DNA of 64,000 nucleotides, from the NCBI GenBank assembly GCA_012861695.1, contig JAAOOA010000092.1, positions 434,001 through 498,000 on the forward strand, given 5' to 3'. This DNA is from Trematomus loennbergii (taxonomy: Eukaryota > Chordata > Actinopteri > Perciformes > Nototheniidae). Both the position numbers and the translations under genes were made by a program. Below the pieces are notes generated by a model, which was not told the DNA's origin, did no database searches, and was given only the letters and a program-made list of their open reading frames with translations. Numbering within the stretch: position 1 is the first letter of the stretch; the number at the start of each line of letters is the position of its first letter. Below are positions 1-10,775 of the stretch, piece after piece.

Positions 1-556
1 CCCCCCTCTGGTCGCTACAATGAGGAAATTAAATTACGGGCCAAAAGTTGTATTTACAAGTATTAAAAGTAAGCATAGGACACCAAACCAACTGAGACCT
101 GTCTGTCCCCCGCATCTAGGCACACACATACACACACACAAGCACACCTACACACTGTACCCAACCCAGTCTCACGGCATTTCGTGTTATAGTCACGACA
201 TTTAATCTATTGATTCGTGTTCACCAACACGATTTTCGCCTTTTTTTCGTGTCACAGAAAGATTTTAAAAGCAATGTATTTCTATTGGTAGTATGTTTCG
301 TGCCTGCACCACGTCTTTTTGTCCGGTCGGGTCTTGGAAGACCAGAAGCTGTGTGGTTCATAAAACATTTTCTTACTGTTGAAAACTGTGATGCTCTTCT
401 CGCTCCCAGGAAAGAAACTTAAAATAACGAGACTAATGGAGTCTCTGAAAAGGTTCAAATTAGTACTTTAATTAAGTAACGTGGTAATAGAACAAGCAGA
501 AGGTAATGAAGAGACAAAAGCCGGAGTTGTCTCTGGTGGGGCTGCAGCGAAGGAAA
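1..556. other. Intergenic, no gene seen
   Basis: No supportable gene. It contains a short imperfect CA-rich stretch near 118-155 and is otherwise unique-looking sequence. The last part (about 490-556) may belong to the same dispersed repeat that continues at 1349, because the hAT element at 565-1340 is inserted between the two. Confidence 0.5.
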
Positions 557-564
557 GAGGACAA

Positions 565-1340
565 TAGTGATGTGTCGGTCGCGAACGAGCCGATTCTTTT
601 GAACGGCTCTTTGGTACGAACCAGGGGAACCGAGTCCTACTTGGTGAGAGCCGTTCTTGTTATCGTTCAATCGTTGGTCTGCACTCACTGCCTGCCAAAA
701 TCCACTCGCCTTTTAAAAAGCTTGATTTTGTTCCCCAAACGTATTCTGTGAAGACCCGCCCCTACTCTGATTGGTAGGTTTCAGCACGAGGAGTGAGGTG
801 GGGTGGGTCTTAACGGAATACGCGAGAGAGAGAAGTCATAACAAGTGGTACAGGACAGGTAGACGATGTGTTTTTCGGATGGAAAATGAGCCAAACGTGA
901 AAACGCAGCAGCATTTGGATGCACTTCAACCAAAACCCAGGCAGTGATAAAGCGCACCATTTGTAAAGGCAAAATATCCTTTAAAGCAGGGTCAACAAAT
1001 AATCTCCATCGCCACTTAAAAACACAGTATCTAATATTAAGAGTTGCGTGAATTTCATTCAAGGTAAGGCAATTTATTTACTTAACACATACAGAGGGTA
1101 AATTCAAAGTACATTCACTGACATGATGACATGGATATGGCGCCACCTTGTGTCATGTTTACAATGCCGATTATTGACATTAGGTCTGGCAATACAGTCA
1201 ATCATTATCCTGGTGATTATTTCGCAGATAAACCTAGTGACCCCGCCCCCTTTAAAAAAACGGCTCTTTTGAACGGCTCTTTGAAAGGAACGGAGCCATA
1301 AGATCCGGCTCCCTTCAAAGAGCCATAATTCCCATCACTA
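565..1340. mobile_element. Non-autonomous hAT transposon with 8-bp TSD
   Basis: The element starts TAGTGATG and ends CATCACTA, and is flanked by a perfect 8-bp duplication GAGGACAA (557-564 and 1341-1348), the hallmark of hAT transposons. Subterminal segments repeat GAACGGCTCTTT motifs near both ends (about 600 and 1272). At 776 bp it is too short for a full transposase, but it keeps a broken BED zinc-finger fragment inside. It looks like an internal-deletion derivative of an autonomous hAT. Confidence 0.9.
880..1045 (+). pseudogene. hAT transposase BED zinc-finger fragment
   Basis: From about 956 the + strand reads TICKGKISF..STNNLHRHLK, matching the second half of a BED zinc finger (cysteine, then an N-L-x-x-H-L core). 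The upstream half and first cysteine are frameshifted or lost, and there is no continuous ORF. In intact hAT transposases this domain binds the element ends. Here it is a relic inside the 565-1340 element. Confidence 0.6.
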
Positions 1341-1348
1341 GAGGACAA

Positions 1349-1526
1349 GCTGTGCTCAGCCGTCTGCTTTTATCCTCCTCCGTGCTGTGAAGAAGGGGGC
1401 CGCCCACCTCAGTCTTCAATGTCCGACATCGCGTTAAACAGAGGATTTCGACATTTTACATTCATTGCTTACTTCCACACGCCTTTTCTCCTCCTCTTCT
1501 CTTTCATGACTTTTTATTTAATGCAT
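1349..1526 (-). repeat. Dispersed repeat, left half, split by a hAT insertion
   Basis: About 1390-1526 matches, in reverse complement, the segment at about 37270-37400: the shared words include the run around the GACATCGCG motif and the CTTTCATGACTTTTTATTTAATGC end. In the second copy this sequence continues directly into the part found here at 3896-3962, so this copy was split by the element at 1527-3895. Confidence 0.7.
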
Positions 1527-1798
1527 TAGGGCTGTCAGTCGATTAAAATATTTAATCGCGATTATCCGCAAATTAATCGCACATTTTTTATCTGTTCTAA
1601 ATGTACCTTAGAGGGATATTTTTCAAGTTTTTAATACTCTTATCAACATATGAGTGGACACATATGCTTAATGTTTGTTTATTATCATTTGAACAATGAC
1701 AAATATGCTCATGAATATTAAACACAACAACCTCTGAACATTACAAATATTCGCCTCAATTCAACCTGGAACCTCTCTCATACAATAATACAATACAA

Positions 1799-1812
1799 AG
1801 TGTGTGTGTGTG

Positions 1813-1851
<39 letters not shown>
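1799..1851. repeat. (GT)n microsatellite
   Basis: About 26 GT units with one interruption (TGTTGTG near 1812). It lies in the left part of the outer hAT-like element. Confidence 0.97.
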
Positions 1852-1855
<4 letters not shown>

Positions 1856-1913
1856 TACTGTGATGGATCGTTGGAGCTATGTGCAGCTCAAGGCATATAT
1901 GCTCGAACGGGAG

Positions 1914-2388
1914 TGTCACAAACGAGCTGAGGACCAAAATGCAACACACGGGGAAACCAGGGATAGTCAGTAACCAGCTTTATTGAAGGCAATAACTGGT
2001 AGGAGACGAAAAGGCAGACAGTAGGCAAAGGGCTGGTCGGGGACAGGCGAGAGTTCCAGGAGAAGGCAAGACGGGAGTCGCAGGTGCAGACCGGGTCAGG
2101 GAGCAGGCGTGGCAGAATAGTCCGGGTACAGGCAGGGTCAGGAATCAGGCGAGGCAGGCAGGTCAGGGACAGGCAGGGTCGGAACCGGGAGAGCAATCTG
2201 GTGAGTAACGCTGGAAAGACTGGCATGCTGCAAAGTACGATCTGGCACTGAGGTGAGAGTGAAGTGGGCCTATATACTACTGGAGCTGATGGGTGTAACA
2301 GAGTGAGAGAGAGAGACAGGGTGTGGCTACCAGGTGACTAAGGAATGTTAATGCAGAAAATAGGTGAGTGAGAAAGCAGACTGTGACA
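1914..2388 (-). mobile_element. Solo LTR of a Ty3/Gypsy-like retrotransposon
   Basis: The 475-bp unit starts TGTCACA and ends TGTGACA (the TG...CA rule, with inverted ends) and is flanked by a perfect 5-bp duplication GGGAG (1909-1913 and 2389-2393). Read on the - strand it has a TATA box (AGTATATAGG, about 2270-2279) and further on an AATAAAGC poly(A) signal (about 1977-1984), the normal order in an LTR. No internal retrotransposon sequence or second LTR is present, so this is a solo LTR left by LTR-LTR recombination. Confidence 0.88.
2269..2279 (-). promoter_or_regulatory. LTR TATA box
   Basis: On the - strand AGTATATAGG, about 290 bases before the LTR's AATAAA signal. It is probably the core Pol II promoter of the solo LTR. 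Confidence 0.6.
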
Positions 2389-2713
2389 GGGAGCTGCCTG
2401 GATGCTGCAATCATGTTGCGCGCACTATCCGTGCTGAGTGTGCTGACTTTTCGTACAATGTCCCACTGTCTGGCTACCTAAAGTCAAGTGCTCGGCGCAG
2501 TTGTCGGCGAAATGTCGCTCCTCTGTTTTCATTGAAACAGCTCCTTATATCCGTTAGCGCAGCTAGCTAGCACCAGATGCTAACAACAACAACAACACGT
2601 AAGGTGTGCCTGGCTCGCGCGAGTCGCGCCACACATACACACACCCTCCCCCCGGTCCTCCCGATGGCCAGTCCGGGCCTGCCGGTGAGCGTGGAAGTGT
2701 GGTCTGCCACAAG

Positions 2714-3758
2714 TAGGGATGGGTACCGAGCCCCGGTATTAAACGGGCCCCGGGGCTGAATTATTAAAGACCGTGGTACCGTTAAGCTCCGACGTTATCG
2801 GTCTTTTTATCGGTACTGGAGACATCTAAAAAATATGTCATGTGTATTATTGCTACACAAACATTATATTGCAGTTTTAGTGTCGCCAACTCTGTTTCTA
2901 ATACGCAAAAAGACTGCAAAATGCGTCATTTTTTGTATTTTCGATCTCTCCAATCCAGGCGAGAGATCTCTCTCCCCAGCCTGTGTGCGAGGGGCGGGGC
3001 AGTTTACACACACGCAGCTGCTACATGCAGCAACACACACACACGGAGGAGATGGCGGAGAGAACGCGCTCCGAGGTGTGGTTAAACTTTACCTGTCTCG
3101 CTCGTTGCCTAAAGTGCAATAAGAGTTTAGCATGTCAGGGCGGTAACACGAGCAATTTGTCTAAACATCTTGCAAAAGTGCACCACGTTCAGACGGAGAA
3201 ATGCACCGGGTTCGACTGTCTCTCTAGTAGCTCTGTAGCCCCATCCACGAGTAACGTTTCCACGTCAGGTATATTATGTATGCTAGCAGCAACACACGGA
3301 GCTAACTCAATGATTCAAACATGGGTTAATGATTAGAGGGAACTGAGTTATTTAGTTTGTTAAAGTTTCAGCTATTCTGTTCACAGTTCTGTCATCAGAT
3401 TATTTAATATGATTTGTTAAAACGTTGTTGTTTCTGTTGATGTGAAATATTATGTATTTAATTTAAATAAAAAGCAATGTTAGTTTTGTTCACAATTTGT
3501 TAATTTTCATTTAATTGTTTATTTGAATAGGGACAATGCACATTAATGAACACTTTAGACAAATAATGCTTCAAGTGTAAATATGCCGGATTTTAGCTTT
3601 GAGCTAATTTCCATCCGTAGTCCCTGACATACAACATATAGTTAGTTTACCTCGTTTTTCTCTCCAAAGAACCGATAAGAGTACCGTTAAAAGACCGACC
3701 GATAAGCGTATCGATAAAAGTAGTAGTACCGTTAAAACCTTAACGATACCCATCCCTA
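2714..3758 (+). mobile_element. hAT transposon with 8-bp TSD and BED exon
   Basis: The left end is TAGGGATGGGTACCGA and the right end is CGATACCCATCCCTA, flanked by a perfect duplication GCCACAAG (2706-2713 and 3759-3766). Subterminal GGTACCGTTA / TTATCGGT motifs occur on both sides. It keeps the first coding exon of a transposase (3052-3268) but has only 490 bp after it, so it is a deletion derivative. Confidence 0.92.
3052..3268 (+). CDS. BED zinc-finger exon of a hAT transposase (partial)
   Basis: From ATG 3052 the frame is open. It encodes a BED finger: tryptophan-x-x-phenylalanine near the start, CLKCNKS with two cysteines, then NTSNLSKHLAKVHH with the paired histidines. A serine/threonine-rich stretch follows up to CAG|GTATAT (donor at 3269), where the exon probably ends in phase 1. 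No downstream exons with catalytic residues are left. In full-length relatives this domain recognises the transposon ends. An N-terminal-only protein could at most bind DNA. Confidence 0.75.
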
Positions 3759-3895
3759 GCCACAAGCGGGCGGCAGGAGCGGGGCTGTCAGCATCAGCTT
3801 GTAGATGGTATTTTAAACTCGTGCGCTCTGAAACTACGGGCGGCCGAGGACAAAAATACACATGCGTTAATCGCGTTAAAATAATTAGTAATACT

Positions 3896-3962
3896 GGAAG
3901 TACTTTACGGCAGTTATCATTTACGGTAGCCCCGGACGTCGTCATAGCTACCTACGTCTGTA
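3896..3962 (-). repeat. Dispersed repeat, right half
   Basis: Continuation of the 1349-1526 repeat: TTTACGGCAG..CATTTACGGTA..CATAGCTACCTACG matches 37180-37250 in reverse complement. Confidence 0.65.
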
Positions 3963-5178
3963 AACAAAACTTATTAAAATAAACTGTATCTTCATTTAAT
4001 ATTCAGCAATAATAATATCTCGACGTCTATAGATGTAGTGTTTAAAGTCAGTAGGTTTTGGTGTGCAACACTCCGTGTCATTTTCACTTTTCATTCACAT
4101 TTCTAGAAAACGTAATATTAGCCACATGCTAACCGGAGATGAAGGATTTTCAGATAAAAGCTTGGCATTGAGATTGTGCGAGAACTTCCGTTTTTTTCAG
4201 AATAAAACAGCTTTAAACTGACGGTATGTTTAAACTAAATTATGTCATAAAACATTGATTTTAATTTCTAACATTACTCAATATCAAGCCACGATTATTG
4301 TTTTTATTTTAAATCGTATAATGTCTGACTTCTTTTGCCGTCCACGAGGAAAATAAATGGGGCATAGCCTCAGAATACTGAAATCTGTATTTTTTAAATC
4401 TTTTTTTTCCTTCTAATTTGTTATTCTTTTCTAAATAACACACTGTTATTTACTCAACAATAACACACAATTATCCTTGTTTTGTTATTTGTTTAATTCT
4501 ATAATCTCAGGCTTTTTGGCCGTCCGTCAGGAACTGAATTTCAAAATAAAGTCACCGGAAACAGACGCAGGCCTATAAGGGACATTTCGAGCATCATTGC
4601 GATACACACCCTGAACTGATTACCCAAGATCCTCAGTTATGGTTGAAGCTCGGTGATTGGATGTTTTAGCCGCAATGCACGTTGGGATATGGTTTAATGC
4701 GATATGAAATCCAAAAAACATTTCAGAGTTTAGTGGCCGAAGACACCTCACTACCCATAATCCTCAGCTATCGTTTGGGACTACAGTCCCGTTGCTTGAC
4801 AAACCCCGTGATTAATCTTCAAGCTCTGGGATTGGATGTTGGAGTGGCAGTGTGCCAAGGTTACGCCGAGCGTCAGACAGCTCTTTGAAATGGAATGAAA
4901 CCCACGCAGACTATCCAAAACTGGACTCGAACGGGACCACCCCCCCCCCCCAGAATTACACATGCTGGCTATTGTGTTTCGCAACATGTTCTATGGCACG
5001 TTTCTACTGGGAATTGTAGTTTTAAATACGTTTTTCCCACAATTAGAAGTTGCCAGTATTAAACTGTGTACATCCCTGGAGGTTTAGGGGATAGGAAACA
5101 CATTGGTGTTATCAAATTTAAAACATATAATTTAATAAATGGGTGAAAATTGCTTGTGTCCATAATGGGGAGCATTAA
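3963..5178. other. AT-rich intergenic, no gene
   Basis: No gene. A short segment (about 4275-4310, CTCAATATCAAGCCACGATT) recurs at 34346 inside another repeat, so part of this stretch is old repeat material. A C10 run lies at 4940-4950. Confidence 0.5.
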
Positions 5179-5204
5179 TATATACCCACATGACAGCTCG
5201 TTGT

Positions 5205-5345
5205 TTCTTTGTAATTCTACTCCACTACAATTCAGAGGTTGACCTGGTATTTTTACTCCACTACGTTTATTTTAGTTACTTTGCAGATTCTGATTAATGA
5301 TGTGAAATATAAACACCCTTAAATCAGGCTTTAGTTACACCTGAG
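5205..5345 (-). repeat. Fragment of the GTACTCAGATC hAT family
   Basis: TTTTACTCCACTAC...TTAGTTACTTTGCAGATT...AATCAGGCTTTAGTT matches, in reverse complement, the right part of the full copies at 14852-15424 and 43319-43862. Neither end is intact. Confidence 0.6.
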
Positions 5346-5678
5346 TAAAATTCAGGAAGGTGATTGTCAAATGCCAACAATCAGGAGAGATATTGATAGT
5401 TGGTGCTTGAGAAGACTAAACATTTATCTGCAGATCCCTATAAAGTATATTCATTACTCGTTAATTAAAAACTGTATATAATGGCTATTTTGCACATCCC
5501 TTTCAAGATTTCCTAAGGTTTATTGACATCATATACACAACTACGGTGTAGTTATGCAATGAATGAAAGACTTGGGTCGCAGGTTCCTCAAACAGTGCAT
5601 TACAAGACATCTATCAATATGTGTGTATACCTCCACCATTAAACTGTCATATTCTGCACATTTCTATACTATCTACAT

Positions 5679-6528
5679 CAGCGACGTGCAGTCATACTCC
5701 AATGTAACAGAAAAACAACTAAAGAAAAACTAAATAGTAATAATAATAAAATGTCTCCACTGATCTGTGTTGTAATTGTGATTTCTGTATGATTCCAATC
5801 GCTTTTTATAGTCAAAATCAGCAAATTGGCCGAGCTCCGCTACAACTACATGGGAGCGATGAGGAATGAGGCAGGGACGAGCTCTGCCTCACGTCACCCC
5901 ACAGAAACTGGCTGGAAAGCGGGCCCTAAGCGCATGCCTGTTACCATCTCACTGTAGGTCACCAATGTAATGTTTGTAGATCCCTTTATTACATTTATCC
6001 TCGCCATCCATAGTCTCTAAATAACTTATTTTACGTATATATGATATTTAGGCCCGCTGGTCTCATCATACAACGGCAATGAAAAAAGCACCAGGAGAGG
6101 CAGCCATAACCTCTGCCGCACTGAAGGGGGCGCACGTGAGCCCACAGGTTCTTGTTGCTACTGTAATTCTACGCAGAGACGGTAGACGCAAACAACAAAC
6201 TAGACTTTGAACTAGGGAGATAAGGAGGACTTTTACAAAAAAGTAATGGAGATTGTTGTCCAGAAGGATAGCATGGACTTAATCTTCAAGTCAAGGTAAG
6301 ACCACAATTGTAATGAAAAATGGGATCTTACTAAGAAAGAACAATCCAATATTTAGATGTTGTGTATCCTTTTGTTGAATGGTCTGTTTAAAATGAATCG
6401 AAGCATCAGACTAAAAAAGCTTTTGAAAATAACCTAATATTTCGATTAAGGTCAAAATATAATATTTGTAAATCTGACTCTGAAAGAGTCAGTGCCTCAC
6501 CAGCCATGAACCTCACCGCACGTCACTG
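5679..6528 (+). mobile_element. hAT-type transposon with 8-bp TSD
   Basis: The left end is CAGCGACGTGCAGT and the right end is the inverse of CAGTGACGTGCGGTGAGG. A perfect duplication ATCTACAT flanks it (5671-5678 and 6529-6536). Inside, an ATG at 6247 opens a 16-codon reading frame (MEIVVQKDS...) that runs into AAG|GTAAG at 6296, possibly the remnant first exon of the lost transposase. Confidence 0.88.
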
Positions 6529-6536
6529 ATCTACAT

Positions 6537-6913
6537 ACATAAGAGTATAATTAATATGTATACTATCAGTTAAAATAAGTGCTTCAACATAGTTAACATT
6601 GCAGGAAAGCAATATATTAGACGTTAAGTACTTTGTCAGGCTTAATATTTATCTGTAAATACCCCCAAAGTTTTTTTCTTATTTAAAAGAAGACCTTAAC
6701 CTAAAGTATTCTTTAATGTTTAAATAAAGGTTAAGTTTTGCACATCCTCCTATTAATATCTTTGTACATCCGGCACTAAACTGTTTTATTGTAGATATCA
6801 CTTACAGTATTTTCTTGATTTTTTATATTCTATATTTCTATCATTGATCTTCTACTTTCCCCCTATTTTGTATGTAAATATACATATTCAACAAAAAAAT
6901 TAAATAACGTGCT
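6537..6913. other. AT-rich intergenic, nothing seen
   Basis: Low-complexity AT-rich sequence. No gene, terminal repeat or recognisable element. Confidence 0.5.
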
Positions 6914-6917
6914 TTAA

Positions 6918-7500
6918 CCTCTTGCGTGCTTGGACCCCTCCCACCATTTTTTTTTCGAGACAATGTCTCAGGGCTTCTTAACATTTATGAAACTATTAAT
7001 GTAGCACCAGATTAACGGGAAGAATCTCAGCTAACTGAAGATATTAACCATTTTTTTTTTACCATTTTAACAAACACAAGGGTAATACCAAGCCTCTGAA
7101 TTAGCACTAAGCGAAAGAATGCTAACGCACTTTAGCACACAACTCAAGATAAAGATACCCTTATTACTTATCGTAGCTGCACATACAATATATCCGATTA
7201 AAGCTGAGACTCCACAGATTATTTAGTTATAGTATCATCACTGAGCGATCCGAACTTGCGACAGGGGAAGCAAACACAGACATCACAACACGTACCTTTA
7301 CTGAGCTTTTACGGGAGACCGTCTCACTGTAGCTGTCAATCTGATCAAAAGACGTTGTCAATGGCATTAAAACGAAAAAGAAAAAAAAGGCTACAACTGT
7401 TGATCCATAGGTTAATAATGTATCTGTGCCTTTGAAAAAATTATTTATAATCCATAATTCCATTTTTATGTAAAAATCGGAGCGAAAAAGTTAGCTGCTA
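6918..7500 (-). mobile_element. Decayed TTAA-target (piggyBac-like) element
   Basis: It begins TTAA-CCTCTTGCGTGC and shares blocks, in reverse order and strand, with the complete element at 11165-12301. Examples are GCCTCTGAATTAGCA (about 7093 against about 12120) and the block around TCGTTTTAATGCCATTGA (about 7355 against 11849). The far end has no recognisable terminus. A 78-codon - strand frame (7227-7463) covers the shared block, but I cannot assign it to a protein family. Confidence 0.5.
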
Positions 7501-7571
7501 ATGGTAGCCAGTCAACCTGGTCTCACCAGAATGCGTGACTCCACCACGACTCCTTAACACCGCAGTGCGTG

Positions 7572-7865
7572 GTAGAGATGGCAAATCCGGATCCTTTTAC
7601 GGACTCAGGGTCTTCTGAGTCAGTCATTGAAGAGATCCGGATCATACGAGTCATTTGACGTAGAAATCGTTACTCGTGCATGACGACGAGTCTGCTGGAT
7701 CTCTGGATCTGCTGCTATATGGTTACGGCTCTGAGTCGCACGAGTCTGCTGTGTTTTGCACAGTGAGTCAGGATTTGCGAATCTGAGTCTGTGAAGTTCC
7801 GCTGACTAACTCGTAGGCTACTGGTCTCTCTCGATCATTGACCTGGATTCACGGATCCCGCGATT
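7572..7865. mobile_element. Probable hAT-like fragment
   Basis: TAGAGATGGCAAATCCGG followed by many short GAGTC/GATCCGG inverted motifs resembles the subterminal structure of a hAT end. No matching right end or target duplication was found, so the assignment is tentative. Confidence 0.3.
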
Positions 7866-7929
7866 TTGATTAAGTCAATTATGTTTAGTAGCCTACGCTC
7901 TAATAAGTAAAGCGAACGCGCCCGCAAGG

Positions 7930-8300
7930 AGAAAATACTTCACCTGGCCTCCTATTGGTTGAGGGATTTTGACAGGGTTGTTGCACAAAAAAATCCAAGA
8001 GCAGAGCAGAAATCTGAGAGCAGACATTTGACGAGCACACAGAAGCAGCCTGAGTGCGAGGAGAAGGTTTTAACTTGAAAACAGGAAATCTGTGAAAGCA
8101 GCAATATATCTGAGTGCAAGCGTACAGTTTGAGCAGAAGCAGAGCAATCTAAGCGCAAGCAGGCGCTATTTGAGTGCGAGGACAGGGTTTGAGGGAAATA
8201 AATACAAAATATGAACGTGAAATCAATCAATAATGCTCTCAAATTGAAAGAACACGCTCTTGAATAAAGGTAGGGAATAACCTCCATACACACGTAGACC
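7930..8300. repeat. Imperfect short-period repeat region
   Basis: Degenerate units such as CTGAGTGCGAGGA, CTGAGTGCAAGCG, CTAAGCGCAAGCA and TTGAGTGCGAGGA recur about every 30-50 bases between 8040 and 8190. The long - strand frame here is a by-product. No gene recognised. Confidence 0.45.
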
Positions 8301-8740
8301 GGGTATGCCGGGCCGAGCGGCCTACGAAATGAGACGGTCTAGCCTACGGAGCACTTCGTATTTACGTCACGTGATACACGCTGTTCTGTTGTGCTGCTCC
8401 ATTAGCCTGCTAGCAAATTAGTTTACAAGCTAACTCAGCTGAAAAGGATCCAGAAACGTTACTTTGACTTTTTTACTTTAACCATTTTTTGGAGATCACC
8501 GACGGCGATGAAATAAAGAGAACCATGGCCAGGTAAATAAGATTAAGCTGTTCCTTTAGCCCCCAGTAATGTTACATTAGTAAGTTAACAAGTGAATTAT
8601 GTATAGCTGATGTCATTTAATCATATTATTTCATATTTAAAATAAGTCTTAATTTTTCTGTACTAATAAAACTATATGTTTTTTTAATGAACAAAAGCAT
8701 GTTGTATAGATTGATTCTCAACAATATTAGTTTTCTAATC
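8301..8740. other. Intergenic, no gene
   Basis: CpG-containing sequence (8301-8400), then AT-rich sequence. No element or gene recognised. Confidence 0.4.
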
Positions 8741-8744
8741 TTAA

Positions 8745-9682
8745 AGGGGACCTATCATGCAAAATGCACTTGTGTACGTCTTTTATACATGAATATGTGT
8801 TCCAGGGAAGTCACCAAGTGTCAGAAAACACAACCCTCTCTATTTTCCTCCATACCCAAATCTCTAAAAAAGGGGCTGCAACGGATCTGATAAAAACTGA
8901 TCCAGATTTGAACACTGTCCTGACGTCAGGACGGTGGCGCGACGGCTATTGGGCCAACTCCACCAATCAGGAGGAGACAGCCACGGCCATTGCCGTTCGA
9001 AAGTGCTGGAGACGCTGTAGTACATATGCCAGGCCTGTAAGTGGCGCTGTAGTCTGCCACAAAAGCAGCGAAGAAGACTTGGTTACCATGGTTACCCTTC
9101 TGTTTATTCTCCGCTGTGGCTTTCTTTCTCCCTCCCCGAGGCAAGCGTTTGCTCCCGCTGCTTTAATTCAATGCAATCCCTACCCGTCGAGGCAAGCACT
9201 GTAATTCTCTCCGGTTAGTCCACCAGCAGATGACAATCACCCACCTCTCCGCCTCTTCCAAGGAACGAGGGGACCGTGCGGCAGAGTTTCAGTTTCAGTT
9301 TGTTTCGCCGGTCAAGATGTCCGTTAAAGTTTCAATCTTCCGGACAAAATTAGAAAAGTGCCGGTGAAAGGTCTTCTTTGTTATTTATTGAGCTTTAAAA
9401 CAATGAATAACGACTCTATATAATAACACGGAGATCTCTTTTCTCCCCCTCTTCTGACAGCCCAGCAGCTGATCAGAGCACGTCTCCCCTCTCCTGCAGG
9501 GGGGCGTGGTCAGCTGCAGCTCACAGAATCAGACCCGTAGACAGCAAACAGCACATAGAGCGAAATGAGGCATGGCTAAAATGCAGGATCTGTTTGGTAT
9601 TTTGAAAACAGAAACGTATAAATATACCTTATATAGGTATGGCCCTACAATATATCATTTAATATAGCATGATAGGTTTCCT
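8745..9682 (+). mobile_element. TTAA-flanked MITE family, copy A
   Basis: It is bounded by TTAA (8741-8744, 9683-9686) with termini AGGGGACCTATCATGC and an imperfect inverse GCATGATAGGTTTCC. Four more copies occur at 10776, 38363, 41726 and 46411. No transposase frame. The TTAA target suggests mobilisation by a piggyBac-type transposase (inference). The central part (about 8990-9080) resembles the Harbinger-type MITE at 35437-36240. Confidence 0.8.
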
Positions 9683-9686
9683 TTAA

Positions 9687-10218
9687 TATATAGCTGTGGT
9701 TTATAACATTTTATATTCTCCTTCTTCCCTAAACCAGCCCAGATGATGTCCGACCTACACCAGGTCAGCACTTCCAGGTCCAGCACCACCGTGACCCCCT
9801 GCTCTGCTGAAATACACAATTAAAAGCAACGTAATAAGTATATACAGTATATGCAAAATGACAAGTACTATAAGGCACACAGATGTAATTTGTTAATTTG
9901 AAGTAAAATTATGTAAGGCTAAAGTTACAGCAGTGATGATGTCTACAGTTCTACACTCATACGTCTGTAGGACGGCAGTAAGCAGAGGTTTGGGTGGATG
10001 ATGTCCCTGATCGCCGTTTTGCTTTCTCCAGCACCTTGGGGTTTCCAGGTCGATGGAAGCTCTGTCCTGCTGATTTGCCGTGCACTTTTCAGATTAGGGG
10101 TCCTTCCCCAGCAGATCCATTTCTCTAGAATTGTCCTAATCACAGAGAAAAACAAGAGAAAAAAAAAAAGTGAATTAATCATATTAAACACAGGGTTGCA
10201 AAAGTATTATTGCAACAT
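9687..10218. other. Intergenic with an unassigned - strand frame
   Basis: Between 9943 and about 10145 the - strand holds an open frame preceded by a pyrimidine tract and TGATTAG, so it looks like an exon. Its end (...HPNLCLLPSYRR...) faintly resembles LINE C-termini. I do not recognise it and do not call a gene. Confidence 0.3.
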
Positions 10219-10222
10219 TTAA

Positions 10223-10584
10223 AGGTGGGGTAGGTAATTTTGGAGAAACCAGTTCGAGTGCGCTAGAATTTGAAAATACACAGCCGAAACAAATCTGCCA
10301 CTTCCTTACAGAGCCCCTCCTCCAACACACACGAACGCGCACATGACCAATGAGGGCACGAGATAAGTTTGTGCACAGATGGAAGGCTGACACAGGTAGG
10401 CAGCCGGGCCGGCTAAAATGATTGGTCGTGCTTTTTACAGTACCACGGCTTCCACAGATGACATTTTTTTATGGATTTTTTGTCAACGCACTTAAGATAT
10501 TCATTGCTATTGGGATGTTAAGAGCATTCCATGGAATATAACAAAAATGTATCTCGAGCCGGTTTATCAATTTACCTACCCCAC
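10223..10584. mobile_element. GGTGGGGTAGG MITE with TTAA-like target
   Basis: Termini AGGTGGGGTAGGTAA and TTACCTACCCCAC, inverted. TTAA lies at 10219-10222, and the right-hand target site is degraded to TCAA. A fragment of the same family is at 60549-60735, where the inner sequence (TCCATGGAATGCTCTTAAC, CCAATCATTTTAGCCGGCC) is shared in reverse orientation. Confidence 0.65.
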
Positions 10585-10775
10585 TCAAAGCATTTCAGAA
10601 AAACAATCCCTAAAGGATTATTTAAAATTATGTACTGTTTTGGGTTTTTTTTAAATAAAGAGAAGAAATTACAGTCACACTTGCATCCCTTTGACAGCAT
10701 TGCAAAGACAAGAATCCAGCAAAAGGCTGCTGTCCATTTTTTATTGTTTTATTGTTATGGATTAGGATGAATTAA

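Larger units (their letters stand above)
1527..3895. mobile_element. hAT-like element, host for two later insertions
   Basis: The left end reads TAGGGCTGTCAGTCGATTAA followed by alternating TTAATCGCGATT motifs. The right end carries the inverse (GCGTTAATCGCGTTAAAATAATT, about 3864-3895). The terminal CAGCCCTA expected at the right end is missing, and no target duplication survives there, so the right terminus seems deleted. A solo LTR (1914-2388) and a second hAT (2714-3758) are inserted inside. No transposase frame is left. Confidence 0.65.

Noticed and set aside
7952..8293. 113-codon - strand ORF
   Set aside because: It lies in degenerate short-period repeats, and its composition follows the repeat.
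9943..10191. Exon of a host gene on the - strand
   Set aside because: There is a good acceptor-like tract, but no partner exon and no recognisable protein. Similarity to LINE C-termini is too weak to call.
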